Of a DNA stretch of 64,000 bases, positions 44,462 through 54,540 are shown one piece after another (position 1 is the first letter of the stretch; every line of letters starts with the position of its first letter). The notes beneath the pieces are model-generated. The model did not search any database. It saw only the letters and a program-made list of their open reading frames with translations, and was not told where the DNA came from. The stretch spans positions 992,001 to 1,056,000 of the forward strand of contig OZ244807.1 of assembly GCA_965220185.1 (NCBI GenBank), read 5' to 3'. Origin of the DNA: Azotimanducus sp965220185 (GTDB lineage Bacteria > Pseudomonadota > Gammaproteobacteria > Pseudomonadales > Azotimanducaceae). The position numbers and the translations under genes were made by a program.

Positions 44462-45543
44462 ACATTAAATCGAAAGTGCATGACATCGCCGTCCTGCACC
44501 ACATAGTCTTTGCCTTCCAGGCGCACCTTGCCGAGTTCGCGCGCTTCTCGTTCACTGCCAGCCGCGAGCAGGTCGCTCAAAGACACGACTTCGGCGCGAA
44601 TGAAGCCGCGTTCGAAGTCTGTGTGGATGGTGCCCGCTGCTTCTCTTGCGCACGTGCCTACGGGAATAGTCCAAGCGCGCACTTCTTTCGGCCCGGCGGT
44701 AAAAAAGCTATGCAAGCCAAGGAGCGAGTAGCCTGCGCGTATCACCTTCGCGAGGCCGCGCTCGTCAATGCCCATTTCCTTGGCGAATTCGTCGCGTTCA
44801 TCGGCATCGAGCTGGGCGATTTCGGCTTCCAAGGCGTTGCATAGAGGGATCACTTCGCTTTCCCCCGCGGCATGACACGCTTCGTGAAGCAGGCGGTTGT
44901 CGTCCGTGTCTCCGTCAGCGCAGTTGGCGACGATGAGCATGGGTTTGGCGGTGAGCAGGCAGTAGGGCGCGGCGAGTTGCCACTCTTGCTCGGTCAGGTC
45001 AATGTCGCGCGCGGCTCGGCCCGCGCCGAGTCCGTCGAAGAGCTTCTCAAGGAGCGCAAGCTCTTGCCTTGCATCCTTGTCGCCCGCGCCAGCGCGTCTT
45101 TTCACTTTGGACATGGCGCGCGTCACGGTATCGAGGTCTGCAAGGACAAGCTCTGTGTGGATGATCTCCATGTCGTCTTTCGGCGAAACTTCGCCGGAGA
45201 CATGCGTGATTTCATCATCCTCGAAGCAGCGCACGACTTGGATGATGGCCTGCGTGTCGCGGATATGCGCAAGAAATTGATTGCCGAGCCCTTCGCCTTG
45301 TGCAGCGCCGCTGACGAGCCCCGCGATGTCAACAAAGGTCATGGCCGCTGGAATCACGGCTTGCGGTGAGTACAGCGCCGCCAAGCGTTGAAGGCGCGGG
45401 TCAGGGACAGGCACAATCCCCTTGTTGGGTTCGATGGTGCAAAACGGATAGTTGGCCGCTTCGATCATCTCGCTGGTGAGCGCATTGAAGAGCGTTGACT
45501 TGCCAACATTGGGCAGCCCGACGATGCCGCATTGAAAGCCCAA
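44458..45543 (-). CDS. ychF: Redox-regulated ATPase YchF
   Basis: A 361-residue OBG-family P-loop ATPase that binds ribosomes. GIVGLPNVGKSTLFNALTS is the P-loop, FVDIAGLVSGAAQGEGLGNQ is switch II, ANCADGD replaces the NKxD box of GTPases, and a TGS-type domain ends the protein (YVVQDGDVMHFRFNV). It follows pth by 10 bases, the usual gammaproteobacterial order. Confidence 0.96.
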   Translation of the reverse strand: MGFQCGIVGLPNVGKSTLFNALTSEMIEAANYPFCTIEPNKGIVPVPDPRLQRLAALYSPQAVIPAAMTFVDIAGLVSGAAQGEGLGNQFLAHIRDTQAIIQVVRCFEDDEITHVSGEVSPKDDMEIIHTELVLADLDTVTRAMSKVKRRAGAGDKDARQELALLEKLFDGLGAGRAARDIDLTEQEWQLAAPYCLLTAKPMLIVANCADGDTDDNRLLHEACHAAGESEVIPLCNALEAEIAQLDADERDEFAKEMGIDERGLAKVIRAGYSLLGLHSFFTAGPKEVRAWTIPVGTCAREAAGTIHTDFERGFIRAEVVSLSDLLAAGSEREARELGKVRLEGKDYVVQDGDVMHFRFNV

Positions 45544-45553
45544 GCGCGTATCC

Positions 45554-46147
45554 TTAGCTGTCGATTTTGTCGGTCTGCGGCGCGTGCAGGATGTTCATCG
45601 CCGCGTCCATCTCGCCCTTCAGCAAAGGCGCCCATACGGCGTCAGCAATGTCGCAGGATGCCTGCATCAACTCGCGTTCTTCCGCTGGCGGACGTTGGTT
45701 AACAAGCCAGGGGACAGCATTGCCCCCCTTTGGCGGCTTGCCGACGCCGAGCCGCAGGCGCTTAAAGTCAGGCCCGATGACACGAATGACGTCGCGCACA
45801 CCATTGTGGCCGCCCGCGCCGCCGCCGTCCTTCAGGCGAGCAACGCCGGGCGCAAAGGCGGTTTCATCGTGGATGACGAGGACATCTTCACTCGCTATGC
45901 GGAAGAATCGGCAGACGCGACCGACTGCTTGCCCGGACAGGTTCATGTACGTCAGCGGTATCAGGCAGCGGCGCATCTCGCCGTAGAGCGGCGCGCGAAC
46001 AAAGTCCGATTTGTAGCGGGCGGCATGTTTCGCTTCAAGGCTGTGCCGCCGCAGCAGCGCGCGCAGGCAATCCGCACCGAGGTTGTGGCGCGTGTCCTTG
46101 TACGCATCGCCCGGGTTGCCGAGACCGACGATCAACTCAATCGCCAT
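45554..46147 (-). CDS. pth: Peptidyl-tRNA hydrolase
   Basis: A 197-residue esterase that frees tRNA from stalled peptidyl-tRNA. GLGNPGDAYKDTRHNLGAD contains the catalytic His, LIPLTYMNLSGQAVG, LVIHDETAF (catalytic Asp) and KDGGGAGGHNGVRDVI are conserved. It lies 19 bases after rplY and before ychF in one transcription unit. Confidence 0.96.
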   Translation of the reverse strand: MAIELIVGLGNPGDAYKDTRHNLGADCLRALLRRHSLEAKHAARYKSDFVRAPLYGEMRRCLIPLTYMNLSGQAVGRVCRFFRIASEDVLVIHDETAFAPGVARLKDGGGAGGHNGVRDVIRVIGPDFKRLRLGVGKPPKGGNAVPWLVNQRPPAEERELMQASCDIADAVWAPLLKGEMDAAMNILHAPQTDKIDS

Positions 46148-46166
46148 GCCTCACATGTGCTCCCTG

Positions 46167-46820
46167 TCACGCTGCTTCTTCTTGTTCTTGTTCCGCTGCG
46201 TCCTCGACTTCCACCTCGTCATCTTCTTCGATCTGACCACCGCGGCGCGTGGTGATGCTGACGACCGGGCTGTCATGCGCATCGTCGGTAGGGTGCAGGA
46301 ATGCGACGCCTTCGGGCAGCGAGAGGTCGGACAGGTGGACGGTCTGTCCGGACTCGACTTCGGCCAAGTCCACTTCAATGTACTCTGGAAGATGCTTTGG
46401 CAGGCAGCGGATTTCGAGTTCCGTGATGGAGCGGGCGATGTTGCCGCCGCCGAGCTTGACCCCGACGCAGATGTCTTCGTTGAGGAAGCGCAGCGGCACC
46501 GAGACTTGAATCTCGTTGTCTTCGCTGATGCGCAGCAGGTCAAAATGCAGCACGCGATTTGTTGCCGGATGGCGCTGTAGGTCTCTGACAACGGCTGGGA
46601 TTTGCTCGCCATCGAGCTCGGCGTTAAGCACTTGCGAAAAGAACGACTCTTCCTGCAAGGCTTTGCCGAACTCGACATCCGAGATCATGACGGATTCGGT
46701 GCCGCCTGTTTCGCCATAGAGCACGCCGGGAATCATGTGCTCGACGCGGCGCAGACGGCGGCTCGCGCTGCTGCCGCGCACGCTTCGATGCTGGAGTTGC
46801 AAAGTGATTTGTTCGCTCAT
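46167..46820 (-). CDS. rplY: 50S ribosomal protein L25 (CTC form)
   Basis: A 217-residue long form of L25. The N-terminal domain binds 5S rRNA (GSSASRRLRRVEHMIPGVLY), and the C-terminal domain carries the CTC extension (VDLAEVESGQTVHLSDLSLP). The tail is very acidic (EEDDEVEVEDAAEQEQEE). It lies between prs and pth in the usual order. Confidence 0.95.
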   Translation of the reverse strand: MSEQITLQLQHRSVRGSSASRRLRRVEHMIPGVLYGETGGTESVMISDVEFGKALQEESFFSQVLNAELDGEQIPAVVRDLQRHPATNRVLHFDLLRISEDNEIQVSVPLRFLNEDICVGVKLGGGNIARSITELEIRCLPKHLPEYIEVDLAEVESGQTVHLSDLSLPEGVAFLHPTDDAHDSPVVSITTRRGGQIEEDDEVEVEDAAEQEQEEAA

Positions 46821-46866
46821 AATGGGCTTCTACCTATGATTCATACGTTGGAGAATGGGCGCTGCG

Positions 46867-47811
46867 TCAACGGAACATCACGCTGATGGATTCTTCATTG
46901 CTGACTCTGCGGATGGCTTCAGCAAGCAAGGGCGCTAGTGAAAGTTGCTTGATCTTCGGCACGGCCTCGGCCTCCGGGGTGAGCGGAATCGTGTCGGTGA
47001 CAAATATCTCGTCCACGCCGGATGCATCAATGATCTCCAAGGCTTTCCCCGAGAACACCGGATGCGTGATGTACGCGATGACCTTGCGCGCGCCGCGCCG
47101 CTTGAGCTCATCGGCAGAATGGCAGAGCGTGCCTGCGGTATCGACAATATCATCGACAAGAATGCACGTGTGGTCTTCAACGTCGCCGATGATGTTGACG
47201 ACTTCGGCTTCGTTCGGTCCCGGGCGGCGCTTGTCGATAATGGCCAGCCCGACATCGTGCAATTGCTTGGCAATGGCGCGAGCGCGCACAACGCCGCCCA
47301 CATCGGGCGAGACGACGAGCGGGTTCTCGTAGTTCTTGGAGAGCGCATGGTCGATCAGCACCGGCGAGCCATAGACATTGTCAACAGGAATATTGAAGAA
47401 GCCTTGAATCTGGTCGGCGTGCAAATCGACGGTGAGCACGCGATTGATGCCCGCGACAGTCACCATGTCGGCGACGACTTTCGCGCTAATCGAAACGCGC
47501 GCCGAGCGCGGACGACGGTCCTGCCGCGCATAGCCGAAGTAGGGCAGCACGGCGGTGATGCGGTGCGCCGACGAACGACGCACGGCGTCGGCCATGATCA
47601 AGAGTTCCATCAGGTGATCGTTGGCCGGGCGGCAAGTGGATTGCAGCAGGAAGACATCCTTGCCGCGAACGTTCTCCCGGACTTCAACATTGATTTCGCT
47701 GTCCGCAAACCTGTCAACCGACGCCTCGCCAAGCGCAGTGCCAAGTTCATAGGCAATATTCTTAGCAAGCGCTACGTTGGAATTGCCAGCAAAAAGCGTG
47801 GGTATGGTCAT
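46867..47811 (-). CDS. prs: Ribose-phosphate pyrophosphokinase
   Basis: A 314-residue enzyme that makes PRPP for nucleotide, histidine and tryptophan synthesis. FADSEINVEVRENVRG, PYFGYARQDRRPRSARVSIS, DLHADQIQGFF and VDDIVDTAGTL (PRPP loop) are conserved. I choose the ATG at 47811 (MTIPTLFAGNSN), because the longer frame runs towards the tRNA. It is the first gene of prs-rplY-pth-ychF. Confidence 0.96.
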   Translation of the reverse strand: MTIPTLFAGNSNVALAKNIAYELGTALGEASVDRFADSEINVEVRENVRGKDVFLLQSTCRPANDHLMELLIMADAVRRSSAHRITAVLPYFGYARQDRRPRSARVSISAKVVADMVTVAGINRVLTVDLHADQIQGFFNIPVDNVYGSPVLIDHALSKNYENPLVVSPDVGGVVRARAIAKQLHDVGLAIIDKRRPGPNEAEVVNIIGDVEDHTCILVDDIVDTAGTLCHSADELKRRGARKVIAYITHPVFSGKALEIIDASGVDEIFVTDTIPLTPEAEAVPKIKQLSLAPLLAEAIRRVSNEESISVMFR

Positions 47812-47878
47812 TTTTGTTGGGAATGGAAGTTGCGGCGGACGAGTCGCATCTTGTGCGGACGGCATTCTACCCGTTTGA

Positions 47879-47952
47879 TGGCAGGGGTGGCAGGATTCGA
47901 ACCTACGATACCGGGATCAAAACCCGGGGCCTTACCACTTGGCGACACCCCT
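47879..47952 (-). tRNA. tRNA-Gln (anticodon TTG)
   Basis: A complete 74-base cloverleaf on the minus strand with encoded CCA. The acceptor arms are AGGGGTG and CACCCCT, the anticodon loop is TTTTGAT with TTG (codon CAA), and the T-arm contains GGTTCGAATCC. It precedes prs, as in many gammaproteobacteria, where ispE lies on the far side. Here an accessory island begins there instead. Confidence 0.95.
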
Positions 47953-48341
47953 TTTGACTTGCTTGCGGCCCGCTTGGAGCGCGAAAGTGGAATTGTCCTA
48001 GTTGCGGGTTGCGGGTGTCAACTGGCGAGCGCCTGAAAGCTCAGAGCAACAATGGAGCACGTATACTTGCTCGCACTGCATGCATCGGTCGTTTGAGGTG
48101 CGCTCCGCACCGTGAGAGTTACAAACAATGGCGAAAATAGCCCCCCGGAACTTGGTGAGGCTCACCCGCGCGTGTTTTGCGCCTCTGGGCGGATTGAAAC
48201 TCGAAATACCTCCGTGCGTCCCGATGCGCGGTCCTCCGGATTTCTCGTGAGTGGACGGTATGTTTGCGATAGACAGAAACGTTGCTTTTGAACTGATGAG
48301 CCCTCAGCATGCGACTGCCGTGGCGGTATGGATTGCCGAAC
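47953..48341. other. Gap between tRNA-Gln and the accessory island
   Basis: A 389-base stretch with no gene that I can support. I looked for an integrase fragment and for a repeat of the tRNA 3' end and saw neither. The open frame at 48119-48535 on the minus strand runs antisense to the start of the protease gene and has no recognisable domain. Confidence 0.5.
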
Positions 48342-49241
48342 ATGACGAACGAGAAAAATAGATTCAACTTAGCGGGCGTCTTCGACTCTCTATCCGGTGT
48401 GTCCCGGTTCATAAGGATGTATTTTGGCGAGACTCCGCTTGCCTGCGGCACCTGTTTCTTCGTCATGTCTGATGACGGACCGGTACTTGTCACGAACCGC
48501 CACAACTTCACGGGCCGAAACAACATTACCGACAAGCCGCTCCATAAAGACTGCGGTATACCGGACCGTGCGGTTGTGACCCTGCATGGTCCGGGGGAAG
48601 TCCACTACCATATCGATTTGGTGGACCACGACAATCCTGAACGGCCATCGTGGATCGAGCATCCCACACTGGGGTCCAAGGCCGACATAGTGGCGCTGCC
48701 TGTCAAAGAAATGGCGAATATCATCGGCGAAGCCAACAGCGTCTCGTTGGACAGCCTCTCATCGCAAGCAAATTGGCATCGATGGGATGTTGGTAGCGAA
48801 CTGCAGGTCATAGGGTATCCATACGGTCAGATCGGGGGGCCGTTTCCTATCTGGTCGAAGGGCTTCATCGCGTCCGAACCAGATTTCGATATTGCAGGGT
48901 TGCCGATATTCCTAATCGACTGCAGATCGCGCCCTGGTCAGTCAGGTTCTCCCGTATGGGCGCGGTTCAAGAAAGGGGACATCGTCACGCACAAGGGAAA
49001 AGATTACCGAGCTAACGCGATTATGAATCACTTCCTTGGCGTCTACTCTGGCAGATTGCGGGGCGACTCGGATCTTGGACTGGTCTGGAAGCGAATCTGC
49101 ATAGAAGAACTCGTGAATCATGCCGTTGCTCACGGGACTCAACACCAAATGGAACGAGTTCGCCATCGCTTTGCCGCATCTTTTAGCTCGGATCTCAGTT
49201 TGGACCGCTTCGTCGCCGAAGATGTTGAGGTGATCGCCTAG
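48342..49241 (+). CDS. Trypsin-like serine protease domain protein
   Basis: A 299-residue cytosolic protein (no signal peptide) with a complete putative catalytic triad: His54 in TNRHNF, Asp115 in SKADIVALP and Ser201 in GQSGSPV. The layout is that of a trypsin-like peptidase-2 domain. Such genes occur in defence islands; here it directly precedes hsdR on the same strand. The ATG at 48342 fits better than the in-frame ATG at 48309. The target is unknown. Confidence 0.75.
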   Translation: MTNEKNRFNLAGVFDSLSGVSRFIRMYFGETPLACGTCFFVMSDDGPVLVTNRHNFTGRNNITDKPLHKDCGIPDRAVVTLHGPGEVHYHIDLVDHDNPERPSWIEHPTLGSKADIVALPVKEMANIIGEANSVSLDSLSSQANWHRWDVGSELQVIGYPYGQIGGPFPIWSKGFIASEPDFDIAGLPIFLIDCRSRPGQSGSPVWARFKKGDIVTHKGKDYRANAIMNHFLGVYSGRLRGDSDLGLVWKRICIEELVNHAVAHGTQHQMERVRHRFAASFSSDLSLDRFVAEDVEVIA

Positions 49242-49349
49242 CGCGGGCGTCGGTATTCGGGTGGGGTCAAATGGATAATTCCCAAATCGGGATGCATTGC
49301 CGCATTCTGGCTAATGCATCGATCGCGGCTGGGTTGCAGTGAGACGGCC

Positions 49350-51731
49350 ATGAACGAAGCCGATACCTGTCGCAAGTACGTCGTTCCCAAACTGCAGGCT
49401 GCGGGCTGGGATGACCGTCCGCACTCGATCAACGAGCAAAGGACATTCACCGACGGGAGAGTCGTTTTTGTGGGCGGCAAGGCTCGCCGCGGAAAGCAGA
49501 AGCGGGCCGACTATCTGCTGCGCTTCAGCCCTGATTTCCCGATCGCCGTCGTAGAGGCGAAGGCCCGCTACAAACAACCGGCGGAGGGTCTTCAGCAGGC
49601 CATAGACTACGCAGAGATACTCGGCCTGCGATTCGCCTATTCGACCAATGGCAGAGGTATCGTGGAATTCGATTTCACGACTGGTATTGAGCGTGAGGTC
49701 TTGGATTTTCCAACGCCGGAGGACCTCTGGGACCGCCTCCGCCGCACTGAGGGTCCCGATGACGACGAAATCGCTGAACGGTTGCTTACAGCAGGCTTTC
49801 CGGACCGCACCAAGCCGCTACGTTATTATCAGGAAATCGCCGTCAACCGTACGGTTCAGGCAGTTCTTCAGGGGCGTAAACGCAGCTTGCTGACGCTGTG
49901 CACTGGTTCTGGCAAGACTGCGGTTGCCTTTCAGATTTGCTGGAAGCTGTGGCAAGCGCGCTGGAATATCAGAGGCGACAGCCGCCAGCCAAAGATGCTG
50001 TTCTTAGCTGATCGCAACTTCCTTGTCGATGAGCCGATGGCCAAGGATTTTCGGCCCTTCGGTGATGCCCGGCATAGAATTGCGCACGGCAATCCCGTCA
50101 AGAGTCGCGATATGTACTTCGCCACCTACCAGACGCTCGCAGAAGACGAGAGCCGGTCCGGTCTATACCGCGAGTACGACCCGCGCTTCTTCGATCTCAT
50201 CATTGTTGATGAATGTCATCGGGGGAGCGCCCGGGAAGATAGCGCATGGCGAGAGATCCTAGAGTGGTTCGAGCCCGCAAGCCAACTTGGGATGACCGCG
50301 ACACCGCGGCGAGAGGAAAGCGCGGACACCTATGACTACTTCGGTGACGCGCTCTACGAGTACAGCTTGGCGCAAGGCATCGGCGACGGTTTCTTAGCGC
50401 CCTATCGGGTTCACCGCGTTATTACGGACTACGATGCCGCAGGGTGGAGGCCGACGCAGGGACAAATGGATCGATTTGGCAGAGAGGTTCCAGATGCCGA
50501 GTACGGTACTCCCGACTTCGAGAGGAAGGTCGCCTTGCGCGCCCGGACACAGGCCATTGCTAAACACTTGGCAGGCTTCATGGCAGAAACGGACAGATTT
50601 GCCAAAACCATCGTTTTCTGCGTCGATCAGGAACATGCACTTGAGATGCGTTCCGCGCTGGTCACGCACAACGCCGACCTTATGAAGGAATGCCCCGACT
50701 ATGTGTGCCGCGTGACCGCTGACGAGGGCAATGTAGGCAGTGCGCATCGCGAGAAGTTTCAGGATGTCGAGACACGCACCCCGACCATTCTCACCACATC
50801 GCAGTTGCTGACTACCGGCCTTGACGCACCGACCTGCAAGAATGTGGTGCTCGCCCGCATGGTCGGATCCATGGCTGAGTTCAAGCAAATCATCGGGCGC
50901 GGCACCCGGCTGCGGCCGGATTATGGGAAGCTCGCCTTCAATATCCTCGACTACACCGGGACGGCAACGCGAATGTTTGCGGATCCGGCCTTTGACGGAG
51001 ACCCTGTTCGGGAAAGGGAAATGGTCATCGATGCCGATGGGGAGACCATTCAGACCAGCGAAGGCGAAGACACGACGCCCGAACCAGACGAGCTTCCCGA
51101 TCCCGATTGGGACTCGGATATTCGGGATCAGGGAATGGGTGGTGACGACGAAGAGCGTGCCCCACGCAAGTTCTACGTGGACGATGGTCAAGTGGAAATC
51201 ATCCGGCACTTGGTTTACGAGCTCGATACCGAAGGACGGATGCTGGCTTGCAAACACCTGACCGACTACGCTGGTGAAAAAGTGCGCACCCTCTACCCCA
51301 ACGCTTCGGAGCTTCGCGCAGGTTGGCTCGATGCCGAGCGACGGGTCGAGATCGTTGAACGTCTCGAAGCATTGGGCATCGATGCCGCCACGCTCGCCGA
51401 GTCTCTGGGAAAACCCGAAGCAGACGAGTTCGACCTTCTCTGTCATCTCGCCTATAACGCGCCACTCCTAACGAGGCGGGAGCGCGTCGAGAAATTGGTG
51501 AAGGAACAAGAGGCGTTCTTCGCGGACTTTGCGCCCGAAGCGCGCCGGATTCTTGATGCCATCATCGAGAAGTATGCCGAGCATGGGAGTGCTCAACTCA
51601 AGCTGCCCGACATCCTTGAAGTCTCGCCGCTGAGCGAGTGGGGAAACGTGATCGAACTCTCTGACCGATTTGGTGGGAGTGCCGCTCTGCGGGGCGCGGT
51701 CAATGACATGCAGCGCCTACTTTACGCCTGA
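49350..51731 (+). CDS. hsdR: Type I restriction enzyme, R subunit
   Basis: A 793-residue motor and nuclease subunit. The N-terminal nuclease domain has ADYLLRF and VVEAKARYK (D...ExK, about 50-75). The helicase has Walker A TGSGKTAVAF (near 186), DECHRGS (near 287), MTATPRREES and QIIGRGTRLRPDYG. The C-terminal region resembles the EcoEI_R_C domain. It needs HsdM and HsdS, encoded next. The ATG at 49350 gives the normal N-terminus; the upstream in-frame start at 49314 adds 12 residues. Confidence 0.93.
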   Translation: MNEADTCRKYVVPKLQAAGWDDRPHSINEQRTFTDGRVVFVGGKARRGKQKRADYLLRFSPDFPIAVVEAKARYKQPAEGLQQAIDYAEILGLRFAYSTNGRGIVEFDFTTGIEREVLDFPTPEDLWDRLRRTEGPDDDEIAERLLTAGFPDRTKPLRYYQEIAVNRTVQAVLQGRKRSLLTLCTGSGKTAVAFQICWKLWQARWNIRGDSRQPKMLFLADRNFLVDEPMAKDFRPFGDARHRIAHGNPVKSRDMYFATYQTLAEDESRSGLYREYDPRFFDLIIVDECHRGSAREDSAWREILEWFEPASQLGMTATPRREESADTYDYFGDALYEYSLAQGIGDGFLAPYRVHRVITDYDAAGWRPTQGQMDRFGREVPDAEYGTPDFERKVALRARTQAIAKHLAGFMAETDRFAKTIVFCVDQEHALEMRSALVTHNADLMKECPDYVCRVTADEGNVGSAHREKFQDVETRTPTILTTSQLLTTGLDAPTCKNVVLARMVGSMAEFKQIIGRGTRLRPDYGKLAFNILDYTGTATRMFADPAFDGDPVREREMVIDADGETIQTSEGEDTTPEPDELPDPDWDSDIRDQGMGGDDEERAPRKFYVDDGQVEIIRHLVYELDTEGRMLACKHLTDYAGEKVRTLYPNASELRAGWLDAERRVEIVERLEALGIDAATLAESLGKPEADEFDLLCHLAYNAPLLTRRERVEKLVKEQEAFFADFAPEARRILDAIIEKYAEHGSAQLKLPDILEVSPLSEWGNVIELSDRFGGSAALRGAVNDMQRLLYA

Positions 51732-51741
51732 CCCGAAGGAG

Positions 51742-53313
51742 ATGCCCTTGGCAAGAACCGTCCGAGAAGATCGTGCCACAAGACAGCGGACCACCTCGCA
51801 GCGGTTGGACCGGCTCATCAAGTCTGCCCGCAAGACGATGCGGAAAGACAAGGGGCTGAACGGCGATCTCGACCGCCTGCCCATGCTTGCTTGGATCATG
51901 TTCCTGAAGCTCCTTGATGATATGGAGCGAGTCGAGGAAGGCACGGCGACGTTGGCCGGAAAGAACTACCGCCCGATCGTAGACTCGCCATACCGCTGGT
52001 GTGACTGGGCGGCAGCGGCAGATGGAATCACAGGACCGGATCTCATCGCTTTTCTCTCCGCCGAGGATGTCCAACTACCGGACGGAACCCATGGTCCGGG
52101 GCTGTTTACATATCTCCGCTCACTTCAGGGCGACGATGGAGAGCGCGAACGGCGCGATGTTATTGCGACAGTATTCAGGGGCTTCACGAACCGCATGGAG
52201 AGTGGCTATCTGCTTCGCGATGTTGTGAACCTTATCGACGGCATCCACTTTGATTCGTCTGAGGAAGTCCATATCTTGGGAAGGCTTTACGAGACTTTGC
52301 TGCGCGAGATGCGTGACGCTGCGGGCGATTCGGGCGAGTTCTATACGCCGCGTCCAGTCGTGCGGTTCATGGTTGATGCGATCAATCCGCAGATCGGCGA
52401 GACGGTGCTTGATCCTGCGTGCGGCACTGGCGGATTTCTCTGCGAGGTATTCCAGTATCTCGAACGGCAGGCTGACACCGTTGAGAAACGGCATATCCTG
52501 CAACGCGAGACGCTGCTTGGATGCGAGGCCAAGTCGCTTCCGTTCCTGCTGGCTCAACTCAACCTGCTGCTGCATGGACTTCACACGCCGCGGATCGATC
52601 CTGGCAATGCCTTGCGCTTCCGTCTTTCCGAGATTGGCGAAGAGCAGCGCGTGAACGTGATTCTGACCAATCCGCCATTCGGTGGCGAGGAAGAGGCGGG
52701 TATTCTCAACAATTTTCCAGAGGATCGGCGTTCGGCCGAGACGGCGCATCTGTTTCTTCAACTTATCATGCGACGACTTAAACGCGCTGGACATGGTCGG
52801 GCTGCGGTTGTCGTGCCAAACGGCACGCTCTTTGGTGATGGTATCTGCGCACGGATCAAGGCCGATCTGCTGGGGCAGTTCAACTTACATACGGTGGTGC
52901 GCCTGCCGGAGGGCGTGTTTGCCCCATACGCCGACATCCCCACCAACCTGATGTTCTTCGATACGTCGGGGTCGACTCAGGATATTTGGTACTACGAGCA
53001 GCCCCGGCCTGATGGACGCAAGAAGTACACCAAGACCATGCCGCTGACCCACGACGACCTTAACGATTGCCGCGAGTGGTGGCGCGACCGAAGGGAGAAC
53101 GAACGAGCTTGGAAGGTATCTGCTGAAGGACTTGTCATGCGCGGCGACGACGGCAATGTCACGGCATGCAATCTCGACATCAAGAATCCGCATACTGGCG
53201 AGGCCGAAGATCACCGGAAGCCCTTGGAGATCGTGGAGTCGATCATTGAACGAGAGCGAGATATTCTTGTGTTGATGGATGAAATCAAGTCGGAACTGGC
53301 AGATCCAGCATGA
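51742..53313 (+). CDS. hsdM: Type I restriction enzyme, M subunit
   Basis: A 523-residue N6-adenine methyltransferase. The helical HsdM_N domain (about 20-170) is followed by SGEFYTPRPVVRFMVD, SAM motif DPACGTGGFLCE (near 223) and the catalytic NPPFGGEEE (near 309). The ATG at 51742 follows GAAGGAG, just after the hsdR stop. It overlaps hsdS by four bases. Confidence 0.95.
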   Translation: MPLARTVREDRATRQRTTSQRLDRLIKSARKTMRKDKGLNGDLDRLPMLAWIMFLKLLDDMERVEEGTATLAGKNYRPIVDSPYRWCDWAAAADGITGPDLIAFLSAEDVQLPDGTHGPGLFTYLRSLQGDDGERERRDVIATVFRGFTNRMESGYLLRDVVNLIDGIHFDSSEEVHILGRLYETLLREMRDAAGDSGEFYTPRPVVRFMVDAINPQIGETVLDPACGTGGFLCEVFQYLERQADTVEKRHILQRETLLGCEAKSLPFLLAQLNLLLHGLHTPRIDPGNALRFRLSEIGEEQRVNVILTNPPFGGEEEAGILNNFPEDRRSAETAHLFLQLIMRRLKRAGHGRAAVVVPNGTLFGDGICARIKADLLGQFNLHTVVRLPEGVFAPYADIPTNLMFFDTSGSTQDIWYYEQPRPDGRKKYTKTMPLTHDDLNDCREWWRDRRENERAWKVSAEGLVMRGDDGNVTACNLDIKNPHTGEAEDHRKPLEIVESIIERERDILVLMDEIKSELADPA

Positions 53314-54473
53314 AGTGTTCGTCCCCTGTCCCACTCGGTGAATTTCTGCTGCGTTCGAGTGAATGGGTCGAACCCGATCCTTCTGAGATATACAAGCAGA
53401 TCACGGTGCGTTTGTGGGGTAAGGGGCTGAAACTGCGAGCGCAGGTGCCGGGTTCGAAAATTGCCGCCACCAAGCAACTTCGGGCGAGATCGGGACAGTT
53501 TCTCGTTTCGCGTATTGATGCCCGTCATGGTGCCTTCGGGATAGTTCCGGATTCGCTGGACGGAGCACTCGTCAGTAACGATTTTCCCTGCTTTGATATC
53601 AATGCCAGCTTCGTCGACCCGGGGTATTTCAAGTGGCTGTCTCGAACGCCAAGTTTTGTCCGAACTATGCGCAGAGTGAGCGAGGGATCGACTAACAGAG
53701 TTCGGTTGAAGGAACAGAGATTCCTTAATTTAGTAGTATCCCTTCCGTTACTCGAAGAGCAACGACAGATTGCGGAGCGACTTGATCGCTTGTATGGGTT
53801 TGTCGAGAAGCGACGGAAAGCAATTGCTGCCTCCAAAACCGATCTGGACATCCTGCTGCTGAAAACATTCGAACGGGTCATCGCCGATGCTCCTTATCGC
53901 CCAATGTCCGAGGTCGCACCGCTCGTGCGACGTCTGGTGACTGAAATCGATCCTGATGGAAGCTATCCCGAACTTGGCGTTCGTTCATTCGGTCGTGGCA
54001 CGTTTCACAAGCCTACCTTGGCTGGCATCGAAGTCGGATCGAAAAGGCTCTTTCGAATTGAATCCGGCGATTTGGTGTTCAACAATGTCTTCGCATGGGA
54101 GGGCGCCGTCGCGGTCGCACAACCGGCCGACGATGGACGAGTCGGTTCACATAGGTTCATTACTTGCGTGCCTGAATCGGAAATTGCGACAGCTCAGTTT
54201 CTTCTATTCCATTTCCTGACATCTTATGGACTTCGGCAACTTGGAGAGGCGTCTCCCGGTGGAGCGGGTAGGAATCGCACACTTGGTTTGAAGAAACTCT
54301 CGGACATCATGGTTCCTGTGCCCTCAATCGAGGCACAGCGTTGGTTCAACCACCTCTTGACCAAAGCGCAGGACGCACGACGAATCCGCGAACGAAGCGC
54401 CCTCGATGTCGACGCACTATCGTCAGCGATGTTGCACGAAGCGTTTGCGGGCAAAGCACTTCAGATTCCGTAG
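53310..54473 (+). CDS. hsdS: Type I restriction enzyme, S subunit
   Basis: A 387-residue specificity subunit with two target recognition domains (about 1-150 and 195-350). Each is followed by a conserved helical spacer (LPLLEEQRQIAERLDRLYGFVEK and VPVPSIEAQRWFNHLLTKAQ, shown in part by position). The two domains fix the two half-sites of the DNA target, which cannot be predicted here. The gene is intact and shows no inverted repeats for shuffling. Confidence 0.9.
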   Translation: MKCSSPVPLGEFLLRSSEWVEPDPSEIYKQITVRLWGKGLKLRAQVPGSKIAATKQLRARSGQFLVSRIDARHGAFGIVPDSLDGALVSNDFPCFDINASFVDPGYFKWLSRTPSFVRTMRRVSEGSTNRVRLKEQRFLNLVVSLPLLEEQRQIAERLDRLYGFVEKRRKAIAASKTDLDILLLKTFERVIADAPYRPMSEVAPLVRRLVTEIDPDGSYPELGVRSFGRGTFHKPTLAGIEVGSKRLFRIESGDLVFNNVFAWEGAVAVAQPADDGRVGSHRFITCVPESEIATAQFLLFHFLTSYGLRQLGEASPGGAGRNRTLGLKKLSDIMVPVPSIEAQRWFNHLLTKAQDARRIRERSALDVDALSSAMLHEAFAGKALQIP

Positions 54474-54540
54474 TCAATCGGAACTGGGCAACTTCGCATC
54501 GCGGCTCTGATTGGCCCGTATTGCCGTTGCTCATCTGATT

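Noticed and set aside
48119..48535. 138-codon minus-strand frame next to tRNA-Gln
   Set aside because: It overlaps the start of the protease gene antisense and shows no domain; no integrase similarity was seen.
49350..54473. Shuffling (phase-variable) type I system
   Set aside because: Only one hsdS is present, with no inverted repeats, extra half-genes or recombinase nearby.
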